Assembly (NCBI GenBank): GCA_003646995.1
Contig: QMLZ01000159.1
Coordinates: 1-6,725, forward strand
DNA from: Deltaproteobacteria bacterium
Lineage (GTDB): Bacteria; Desulfobacterota; DSM-4660; Desulfatiglandales; Desulfatiglandaceae
Direction: 5' to 3'
DNA: 6,725 bases
Shown: one piece after another, positions 1 through 5,652 of the stretch
Numbering within the stretch: position 1 is the first letter of the stretch
How the letters are laid out: each line of letters begins with the position of its first letter
Made by a program: the position numbers and the translations under genes
Notes under the pieces: model-generated
What the model saw: only the letters and a program-made list of their open reading frames with translations
What the model was told of the DNA's origin: nothing
The model's database searches: none

Positions 1-290
1 ATACTCAAAAAAAGGCCCCATACATCACGGTCAAAACGCACCTGACGGGCAACTGTGGGGGACGGTGCAGTGAGGAACTCGCTTAGGTCAGCTCCTGCAC
101 AGAATGCCTTGTCGCCCGCGCCCTTGAAGATCACAACCCTGACCTCATCATCGTCTCTGACCGCACCCAGCACTTCATACAGGTCATTTCTCATCTGAAT
201 ATTATATACATTCAGTGCATGAGGCCGATTGAGGGTCACAGAGGCTATCGTATCTTTCTTTTCATAGGTTAACGTTTCAAACCCATTCAT
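1..290 (-). CDS. Enoyl-CoA hydratase/isomerase (crotonase), N-terminal part, runs off window
   Basis: The reading frame opens with ATG at 290-288 and stays open to the window edge, giving 96 residues of a protein that is normally about 255-270 long. It starts MNGFETLTYEKKD and has the usual crotonase first strand with NRPHALN at 21-27. A canonical oxyanion-hole motif, FCAGADLSEF, lies at 63-72. This is the segment that binds the thioester carbonyl in enoyl-CoA hydratases. The second oxyanion loop and the catalytic glutamates lie outside the window, so hydratase, isomerase or hydrolase activity cannot be told apart. It starts 23 bp after the stop of the neighbouring crotonase, in the same orientation, so the two are very likely co-transcribed. 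The Shine-Dalgarno signal is weak. The family call is secure; the exact reaction is unknown. Confidence 0.93.
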   Translation of the reverse strand, partial: MNGFETLTYEKKDTIASVTLNRPHALNVYNIQMRNDLYEVLGAVRDDDEVRVVIFKGAGDKAFCAGADLSEFLTAPSPTVARQVRFDRDVWGLFLS

Positions 291-313
291 AGTGAAATCC
301 CAAATACCAAAAA

Positions 314-1081
314 TTATCTTCCTTTAAAACGAGGAGGTCTCTTCTCCCTAAATGCCTTGATGCCCTCTGTCCGATCTTTGGTTGTATGCAGTAAAAAATA
401 GAGATCGGCTTCCAGTCTGAGCCCCTGCTCAAGAGTCAAATCCATGCCTTTAGATATAGCCTCTTTTGCATATCTTACGGCGATTGTGCTTTTGGTGGCA
501 ATCTCTCGCGCCATATCCATAACCACTGTCAACAACTCTCCATCTGGAACGACCCTATGAACAATCCCGGCACGGCGGGCCTCTTGGGCATCGATAACTT
601 CTCCAGTGAGAATCTGCTCCATGGCCTTGCCTTTCCCCACAATACGTGGCAATCGCTGGGTTCCCCCATCCCAGGGGATGTCTCCGTGGCTTAGGTGGTC
701 CATTGAAAAGTGCGCGGTTTCGGAGCAGATCCTTAAATCACAGGCTAATGCAAGTTCCAGACCCTGGCCAAATGTGTCGCCGTTAATAGCAGCGATAGTG
801 GGTTGATCGAATTGTTCAATGATGGATGCGATAGATAGGGATCTTATGAGTTGTGCCTTGTTTTCAAATAAAGAAAGTTCATCTCTACCAATTCCAAGGC
901 AAAAAGACTCATCGCCCTTGATAACGATTACACTGATATCATTATCCAGAGAAATCTTATTTCCGATATCTTTTATCTCCTCAGCAATTTTTACATCTAT
1001 GGCATTTCTTGAAGGCTCCTTATCAAGGGTTATAATTGCTATGGATTCTTTTTTTTGGTAGTACACCATTTTGTTATTCAT
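314..1081 (-). CDS. Enoyl-CoA hydratase/isomerase family protein with altered active site
   Basis: A complete 255-residue crotonase-fold protein, normal length for the family; it should act on a cytoplasmic acyl-CoA thioester. Visible landmarks are NGDTFGQGLELALACD (100-115), which is the second oxyanion loop, then GGTQRLPRIVG (139-149), LTGEVIDAQEARRAGIV (158-174) and the C-terminal FREKRPPRFKG. By manual alignment to rat mitochondrial enoyl-CoA hydratase, the first catalytic Glu (Glu144) corresponds to E109. The second (Glu164, normally in FGQPE) corresponds to H129 in FSMDH. The first oxyanion motif is FCLGIGRDEL (60-69) instead of the usual GAD form. W137-D138 in PWDGG could supply another acidic group. 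Ordinary hydratase chemistry is therefore uncertain; isomerase, hydrolase or a specialised hydratase are alternatives. No clear ribosome binding site precedes M1, and M5 is a possible alternative start. Another crotonase follows after 23 bp, suggesting co-transcription. Confidence 0.93.
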   Translation of the reverse strand: MNNKMVYYQKKESIAIITLDKEPSRNAIDVKIAEEIKDIGNKISLDNDISVIVIKGDESFCLGIGRDELSLFENKAQLIRSLSIASIIEQFDQPTIAAINGDTFGQGLELALACDLRICSETAHFSMDHLSHGDIPWDGGTQRLPRIVGKGKAMEQILTGEVIDAQEARRAGIVHRVVPDGELLTVVMDMAREIATKSTIAVRYAKEAISKGMDLTLEQGLRLEADLYFLLHTTKDRTEGIKAFREKRPPRFKGR

Positions 1082-1099
1082 GATATCAATACATTTTAT

Positions 1100-1296
1100 C
1101 TAATGCTGCTCAAGGCGCAAGCTTCTTTCATTATTTTCTAGTGGAGGCTCACCACGAAAATAGACCCCTGGGCGTTCCCCCTCACACTTGCCTATGGTGT
1201 ATAACCAATGCTGCCTGCTTGCCCATTAGAACCATCGGCCAAACCCAATGAGCTCCTCTCAGGCCCAATACATTCATAGTCAACTTCATCTGACAT
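1100..1296 (-). pseudogene. Possible small gene broken by a frameshift (34-codon ORF plus continuation)
   Basis: An ATG at 1296-1294 sits 7 nt after a strong Shine-Dalgarno stretch and opens a 34-codon frame. It starts MSDEVDYECIGPERSSLG and stops with TAG at 1194-1192. In the -1 frame, an overlapping stretch that looks like protein continues through GKCEGERPGVYFRGEPP and ends with TAG at 1102-1100. That stop is 18 bp before the start of the crotonase at 1081, which is ordinary operon spacing. Joined by one -1 shift, the two halves would make roughly 65 residues. I do not recognise the family. It may be a decayed gene, a gene with a sequencing indel, a programmed frameshift, or a genuine 34-residue peptide followed by chance open sequence. 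The ribosome binding site is the firmest evidence that something was translated here. Confidence 0.35.
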
Positions 1297-1303
1297 CCTT
1301 TTA

Positions 1304-1313
1304 CCTCTCCTCC
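1304..1313 (-). promoter_or_regulatory. Strong ribosome binding site before the 34-codon ORF
   Basis: On the minus strand the sequence reads GGAGGAGAGG, followed by 7 nt and then ATG at 1296. This is a better Shine-Dalgarno match than those in front of the crotonases at 1081 and 290. It argues that translation was, or is, initiated here even though the ORF is only 34 codons long. Confidence 0.5.
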
Positions 1314-1418
1314 CTTCCTACCTAAGCATCCAACACCTTGTCGCCGATGAACCTGCAAGGCTGGATTTCAGGAACATGGCTAGCAGCCACCTTGGTAGGC
1401 TTTCCAACACCAGACTAC

Positions 1419-1436
1419 GCGGCTTTGCCAAGCCGC
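1419..1436. repeat. Perfect 7-bp inverted repeat (hairpin)
   Basis: GCGGCTT and AAGCCGC flank a 4-nt loop. The hairpin lies about 70 bp after the stop codon of the flavoprotein gene. On the minus strand no U-run follows, so it is not a standard intrinsic terminator. On the plus strand a run of seven T begins at 1451, 14 nt after the stem, which is too far. It could stabilise a transcript 3' end or be incidental. Confidence 0.45.
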
Positions 1437-1506
1437 AACTAATGGGTGACTTTTTTTCATCAAGACAATGGCCAGCAGAAAGCAGAGTATAGCGCAGTGA
1501 CTTTGT

Positions 1507-2592
1507 TCAGCTATCACAGAAATAGTTTTGGCCCAATTTTCCGAATGCAAGATTAGCCTCCTTAACCAGTTCTTGAATCACCGCTTTGCAAGAGAGGATT
1601 TCTCCCGTGATAAGGCCTGCGCCCTGACCTGCTGCGAGAAAACGTTTGTCAATCTTTCCCTTTAGGTAAGCAGCGGCAGTTAGGTTTTCCCACTCGTTTT
1701 TCGGGGAGTCAGTATATGCTTTCATTAAGATATCATAATTGATCAAGCCGGAATACTGGTTAAGCAGGTATCGAATTTTGTCGGTCAATATAATCCTGAG
1801 AGATCCCTTACGCTCAACAGTAAAACCACGATTCCCTTTTTCTGTGTTTTGATTATTTCTTGCACCGTAGCCATGCCTGATGGCTATTGTTTCACCGCAT
1901 TTTGCACGCAATATAAGCTGCTTGTAATTCTCATGGGCGGGACATTCCTTTGTGGCTATGAAGCGAGTGCCAACGTAAACACCCTCCGCGCCTAAAGCTA
2001 ATGCGGCCAGGAGCTGAGGACCTGTAGTCACACCACCCCCTGCTACGATTGGTATTTTTACTAAGCCAGCTATCGCTGGTACCAGACAAAATGTAGTGTT
2101 TTGCTCAAAACTGCTGTGCCCTCCTCCTTCAGTACCGGAGGCTATTATTGCATCTACTCCCGACAATTCCGCCTTTTTAGCCTGTTGTAGCGTTGAGCAA
2201 ACGTGGATTACTTTCATACCGGCTCTCTTGAGTCTCCCGGTGTAGATTTCAGGGCTTCCCTGGGAGACGACGGCAACGGGCACCTGCTCCTCAATCCCGA
2301 TTTCAACACAACGTTCGCTGTATGCTTTGTCGAGGCCTGCTGTTCCGATTACAAAATTTACCGCGAAGGGGCGCTGAGTCAGTAATCTGATTTTTCTTAT
2401 CTCATTTCTCAGACGCTCACCTGTCTCTGCCACGTCTTTGGTCACGGAGCTAACTCCGGCGTTAGGGCCAAGAGTACCAAGGCCTCCGGCATTGGATATA
2501 GCCGCGACCATTCTTGCATCTGTAACCCAAGCCATTGCTGCCGAAATAATGGGATAATCAATGTCTAAAAGTTTGGTTATCCTGGTTACCAT
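1507..2592 (-). CDS. Nitronate monooxygenase / FabK-like FMN-dependent oxidoreductase
   Basis: A complete 361-residue TIM-barrel flavoprotein of the nitronate monooxygenase (2-nitropropane dioxygenase) and enoyl-ACP reductase FabK superfamily. Landmarks in order are: N-terminal YPIISAAMAWVTD (13-25) with AISNAGGLGTLG (31-42); ASGTEGGGHS (151-160), where H159 matches the conserved catalytic His of class I nitronate monooxygenases; the FMN phosphate-binding PIVAGGGVTTG (181-191) and GAEGVYVGTRF (201-211); and AGQGAGLI (321-328) near the C-terminus. Family members either oxidise alkyl nitronates with O2 or, as in FabK, reduce enoyl thioesters with NAD(P)H. Placed among CoA-transferase and crotonase genes, a role on an acyl-CoA or a nitro or enoyl acid is more likely than general nitronate detoxification, but this is inference. 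M1 is chosen because a GAGG lies 11 nt upstream and the family fold starts at once. There is no signal peptide. Confidence 0.93.
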   Translation of the reverse strand: MVTRITKLLDIDYPIISAAMAWVTDARMVAAISNAGGLGTLGPNAGVSSVTKDVAETGERLRNEIRKIRLLTQRPFAVNFVIGTAGLDKAYSERCVEIGIEEQVPVAVVSQGSPEIYTGRLKRAGMKVIHVCSTLQQAKKAELSGVDAIIASGTEGGGHSSFEQNTTFCLVPAIAGLVKIPIVAGGGVTTGPQLLAALALGAEGVYVGTRFIATKECPAHENYKQLILRAKCGETIAIRHGYGARNNQNTEKGNRGFTVERKGSLRIILTDKIRYLLNQYSGLINYDILMKAYTDSPKNEWENLTAAAYLKGKIDKRFLAAGQGAGLITGEILSCKAVIQELVKEANLAFGKLGQNYFCDS

Positions 2593-2630
2593 CTTTACCG
2601 CATCCTCATTTTCTTGCTGCTGTCATCGTA

Positions 2631-2811
2631 TTAGGTGGCCTTCAAGATATTCTTGATAGGAGCAGTCTCGCATCTTTCCAATCTCCTTGAGCAAACACCA
2701 ACCTCCGAGCCTGCCTCAGCCAAACTCATAGCCATCATTTTCCCTAACCTATAGCCTCCACCAACGAAACCGACACCTTTCCTCTTAAATAAAAAGGGCT
2801 TTGAAACTCAT
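2631..2811 (-). pseudogene. Frameshifted, truncated N-terminus of a short-chain dehydrogenase/reductase (SDR)
   Basis: Three minus-strand frames together give the start of a classical SDR. An ATG at 2811-2809 begins MSFKALF, a second frame contributes YLRGKV, and a third gives VGFVGGGYRLGKMMAMSLAE followed by AGSEVGVCSRRLERCETA, ending in TAA at 2633-2631. This matches the usual pattern of a short leader, GKVALVTGGGRGLGKAMA and an alpha-helix plus strand ending in CSR. These are the NAD(P)-binding first 50 or so residues of a roughly 250-residue enzyme. At least two frame changes are needed, the Gly-rich motif is degraded (Thr to Val, Gly to Arg), and the NxxS...YxxxK catalytic half is absent. 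It is therefore a non-functional remnant. SDRs in such clusters commonly oxidise 3-hydroxyacyl-CoA. The rest of the 318-bp gap 2593-2910 holds nothing else I can support. Confidence 0.75.
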
Positions 2812-2910
2812 TACTGTTCGTCCTGCAGAATCAACGATAATAATCAAGGGTTGCACATTTACATAGAATATGACCCGATGAACACAAGATAAAAACAACC
2901 ATACGATATA

Positions 2911-5421
2911 TTATGCAAGAATTCCTTCTTGAAGCAATCTTATGAATTCTTCATCATCCATTCCTAAAATCTCACGACAAATAAATTCAGTATGCTCTCC
3001 CAGGCAGGGCGTAGGCATTGTTATCTGTGGTGGCGTATCCATTAGCCTATAAGAAGGAGAACTATAACAGCTTGTGCCGATCTCAGAATGCTCCACATAA
3101 CGGAAGTGATTACGATGCTTCAACTGAAGGTCCTCAAAAAGGTCTTTTGCATTCTTCACCACTCCCGCTGCTATTCCGGCTGTCTGCATTCTCTCCACTA
3201 CTTCTTCGGGTGTGTGCTGAATCGTCCATGATTCGAGTGACCGGTCTAATTCATCTTCGTTTTTCTTTCTGCCTGCAAGCGTGGAATATTTTGCGTCTGT
3301 GGCCCAGGATGGGTTACCAATAGCAATGCAAAGCAGCCTCCATTCTTCATCGGTGAAAACAGAAATAACACACCACCGTTCGTCTCCTTTGCAGCGATAG
3401 GAATTATGGGGTGCGGCTTGGGGTATCCGATTCCCTTTCAGGGTCTCCACCGTTCCATTGGCGACATAATCCAAAAGGAGAGGTGAATAGAATATGATAC
3501 CGCTTTCAATCTGCGATCCGTCTATGCATTGCCCCTTCCCGGTTTTTCTACGGTAGTCCAACGCCGCAAGTGCGGCGCAGGTGAAATAATAGCCAGAGGT
3601 GAAATCAGTATGTGCCACAGGATTAGGGGTTGGGATCTGCCCCGGTATGCCTGTATTAGCTAAACCTGTTAAACCTTTAAGCATCTGGCCTAATGCCCTT
3701 ACGTGAGCATAGGGGCCGTCTTGGCCTGCTGAAGATACTCGCACTAGAATGATACCCGGATTTATTTTTTTGAGTTCCTCATATCCCAGACCGAGTTTTT
3801 CAAGAGTACCTGGGGTAAAATTTTCAACAACTACGTCTGCCCAGGCAACGAGCCTTTTTACAAGCTGCACACCATTTGCAAGTTGGAGATCAACCGAAAT
3901 GCTATACTTGTTAGGGTTGTGCCACAAGAAATAGGCACCTCGATTTACACCGGATTTACCTCCTGCATAAGGAGACATTGTTCTGAGGGGATCAACACGG
4001 TTGAAAGATTCGATCTTGATCACCGTTGCCCCATAGTCTCCCAAAAATCGTGCTACAAATGGTCCGGCGAACACCCAGCCCAGATCCAGGACTTTGACCC
4101 CGGCCAATGCCGAATCATGTCCATTGATATCCTCCTCGGCATTTTTCCCTTCTTGAAATTTACCTGAAAGGCCTTCTGTGGATTTCAGCACGTTTTCAAC
4201 CTCTTTGTATATTTCAGAGGTGTGTTCTCCTATCAGCGGAGAAGGGCGAAAAGGAAAGGAAACCTCGCTGGATTTGAAAGGGATTCCTGGATAGCTCAGG
4301 GTAGATTGAAGTTCCGGGTGGTATGCATGCACCCAAAAATTCCGTGCCTTCAGCTGCGGGTCTTGCAGGATATCTGAGGCATTGTAGAGCGGAAAGACCA
4401 TAATTCCCTTCTCGATTACCTTGGAAAACAGCTCCTTCTTTGTCTTTGTAAGGAAGAATTTTTCAAAAACACTCTCCCATTCGACCACTTGTTCCTTTGT
4501 AAGTGCGGCCATATCAACCTGAGACCATTCAACCGTGGCCAGGTCTGCCGCCATTCCCTCCTCCTCCATCCACTGAACGAGGTTCTGCGTTTGCCAGCCA
4601 AGCCCTCCTGTGTACATTCTCCAGAGTACGTAGCCATCCTTGCAGGGATAAACGATTTGAGAGGTCCCTGCTTTTTCCCCCCATGTCGTCTTTGCCCCCT
4701 CCCTTTGTTGAATCCTTTCGGAATAAAACCACAGATAGGGAGCTAACTGTAATGCGGCAATTACGGCCTCCTGCATGGACAGATCTACATGCTGCCCTTG
4801 CCCTATGGTCTGTCTGTGGTGGAGGGCAATTAGCGCCCCAACAGCACCTTGCAGGCCTGCATGACAATATGCAAAGTCAAAACCTGAGACAGTAGGTCTG
4901 TTATGTCGATCCCCTGTCACAAACATAAGCCCTCCCATAGCTTCAGCGACAATATTAGAACCTTTGAAATCCTTATAGGGACCTTCTTGCCCAAAAGGAG
5001 AAATCGATACCATGATAAGCTCTGGGTTGATTCGCCTAAGATCAGCATAACCTATGCCATGTGCATCCATATATCCTGGTCTATAAGATTCTATAATAAT
5101 ATCTGCCTTTTGTGCCAATTTCTTAAAGATCTCTTGGTCATCTGTGCTATCAAGATCTAAGACCATGCCTCGTTTATTGGTGTTAAACGCCATCCAATAA
5201 AGGCTTTTTTGGGGATCTTGGATGTCCCCATAGAAGGGGCCGAGAGATCGCGAGCGGCTGCCCCCAGGTTTTTCAATCTTAATAACGTCAGCTCCTAGAT
5301 CACCAAGTACTTTTCCACAAAGAAAACCCTTTTCATCCGTTAAATCAAGGACACGATAGGGTGTTAGCAGTCCTTTCTTGCCCCCATCACTCGTGGAATG
5401 CCATCTATCGGCTTTTTCCAT
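2911..5421 (-). CDS. Fused tandem CaiB/BaiF (class III) CoA-transferase, one active and one degenerate half
   Basis: At 836 residues the protein is twice the usual length of about 400. It contains two class III CoA-transferase domains, roughly 18-405 and 438-836, joined by a polar linker near 411-437. Each begins with the same element: YRVLDLTDEKGFLCGKVLGD at 22-41 and VKVLDLGWVFAGPFVARFLG at 442-461, followed by GADVIKIE or GATVIKIE. Each ends in a GEHT motif (398-401 and 808-811). Class III enzymes move CoA between carboxylates through an aspartyl-CoA anhydride (Asp169 in Oxalobacter formyl-CoA transferase). In the C-terminal half this residue is D606 in HTDFTSG. In the N-terminal half the aligned residue is Y185 in FAYCHAG, so that half is probably structural or regulatory. 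Heteromeric relatives such as benzylsuccinate CoA-transferase BbsEF use two paralogous subunits; this looks like a fused version. M1 follows AGGAGG at 7 nt. Cytoplasmic; substrate unknown. Confidence 0.93.
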   Translation of the reverse strand: MEKADRWHSTSDGGKKGLLTPYRVLDLTDEKGFLCGKVLGDLGADVIKIEKPGGSRSRSLGPFYGDIQDPQKSLYWMAFNTNKRGMVLDLDSTDDQEIFKKLAQKADIIIESYRPGYMDAHGIGYADLRRINPELIMVSISPFGQEGPYKDFKGSNIVAEAMGGLMFVTGDRHNRPTVSGFDFAYCHAGLQGAVGALIALHHRQTIGQGQHVDLSMQEAVIAALQLAPYLWFYSERIQQREGAKTTWGEKAGTSQIVYPCKDGYVLWRMYTGGLGWQTQNLVQWMEEEGMAADLATVEWSQVDMAALTKEQVVEWESVFEKFFLTKTKKELFSKVIEKGIMVFPLYNASDILQDPQLKARNFWVHAYHPELQSTLSYPGIPFKSSEVSFPFRPSPLIGEHTSEIYKEVENVLKSTEGLSGKFQEGKNAEEDINGHDSALAGVKVLDLGWVFAGPFVARFLGDYGATVIKIESFNRVDPLRTMSPYAGGKSGVNRGAYFLWHNPNKYSISVDLQLANGVQLVKRLVAWADVVVENFTPGTLEKLGLGYEELKKINPGIILVRVSSAGQDGPYAHVRALGQMLKGLTGLANTGIPGQIPTPNPVAHTDFTSGYYFTCAALAALDYRRKTGKGQCIDGSQIESGIIFYSPLLLDYVANGTVETLKGNRIPQAAPHNSYRCKGDERWCVISVFTDEEWRLLCIAIGNPSWATDAKYSTLAGRKKNEDELDRSLESWTIQHTPEEVVERMQTAGIAAGVVKNAKDLFEDLQLKHRNHFRYVEHSEIGTSCYSSPSYRLMDTPPQITMPTPCLGEHTEFICREILGMDDEEFIRLLQEGILA

Positions 5422-5428
5422 AGTTTCA

Positions 5429-5434
5429 CCTCCT
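5429..5434 (-). promoter_or_regulatory. Consensus ribosome binding site of the CoA-transferase gene
   Basis: The minus strand reads AGGAGG followed by 7 nt and ATG at 5421, an optimal Shine-Dalgarno arrangement. It fixes the start of the fused CoA-transferase even though M1 lies some 20 residues before the first conserved domain element. Confidence 0.85.
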
Positions 5435-5465
5435 GGGATTTTACAGCATGAATTTTAATATTCTT

Positions 5466-5552
5466 TTAGGTCTTTCTTATTTCAGTTTCTCGAGCGTCTT
5501 CATCGAAATATGTCTTCATGTAGTATTTTGCATATCTTCCAAGCACTGGCAT
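5466..5552 (-). other. 28-codon ORF upstream of the CoA-transferase (leader peptide or gene remnant)
   Basis: An ATG at 5552-5550 opens 28 codons, MPVLGRYAKYYMKTYFDEDA and onward, ending in TAA at 5468-5466. That is 44 bp before the CoA-transferase start. The composition (alternating charged and aromatic residues) looks protein-like. The same frame continues upstream without a stop as far as a TGA near 5586-5584 and resumes beyond it. No Shine-Dalgarno site precedes the ATG, so the tail of a decayed gene is more likely than a translated leader. Family not recognised. Confidence 0.25.
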
Positions 5553-5607
5553 CAGGTTGCTAACACTGATTAATGCTGCACTTCACGGCACCGCTTCAGC
5601 TAGCGCT

Positions 5608-5613
5608 ATTATA
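5608..5613 (-). promoter_or_regulatory. Candidate -10 box (TATAAT)
   Basis: The minus strand carries a perfect TATAAT within an AT-rich stretch about 187 bp before the CoA-transferase start. At 17-bp spacing the -35 position reads GAGTTT, a very poor match to TTGACA. If this is a promoter, it probably needs an activator or relies on the AT-rich upstream sequence. AT-rich intergenic DNA can produce TATAAT by chance. Confidence 0.35.
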
Positions 5614-5640
5614 TTTAATTTAAAAGGAAAAAACTCCATA

Positions 5641-5652
5641 TTGTATATACAA
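5641..5652. promoter_or_regulatory. Perfect 12-bp palindrome TTGTATATACAA, candidate operator
   Basis: The sequence is its own reverse complement and lies 27 bp upstream of the TATAAT box on the minus strand. It fits the general TTGTnnnnACAA pattern bound by many GntR/FadR-type and some other dimeric regulators of acid catabolism. No regulator gene is present in the window, so the binding protein is unknown. The position suggests control of the CoA-transferase transcript, by activation or by repression. Confidence 0.4.

Larger units (their letters stand above)
1297..1506 (-). other. Gap downstream of the flavoprotein gene, with a possible gene tail
   Basis: There is no intact gene here; together with 1082-1296 it forms a 425-bp interruption in the cluster. 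A minus-strand frame is open from 1414 to a TAG at 1324-1322 and encodes 30 residues, including KVAASHVPEIQPCRFIGDKV. This looks more like the end of a protein than random translation, but I cannot assign it to a family. An in-frame TAG at 1417-1415 and the lack of a ribosome binding site mean it is not a complete gene. It ends 25 bp before the ATG at 1296. A 7-bp hairpin is listed separately. No promoter is obvious. Confidence 0.3.

Noticed and set aside
606..1061. Plus-strand open frames of 66 and 80 codons opposite the crotonase gene.
   Set aside because: They lie fully antisense to a conserved crotonase, show no recognisable motif and are most simply complementary shadows.
1419..1457. Hairpin followed by a T-run as an intrinsic terminator on the plus strand.
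   Set aside because: The T-run starts 14 nt after the stem rather than directly after it, and no plus-strand gene exists upstream to terminate.
1321..1506. About 60 codons open in the same frame after the flavoprotein stop, suggesting readthrough or a mutated stop.
   Set aside because: The flavoprotein already reaches normal family length with its conserved C-terminal motifs, and the extension has no recognisable domain. An open stretch this short is plausible by chance.
4416..4895. Several overlapping open frames of 70-130 codons on both strands inside the CoA-transferase gene.
   Set aside because: They are antisense or out-of-frame shadows of a well-conserved coding sequence (first CoA-transferase domain). 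They have no family motifs and no ribosome binding sites.
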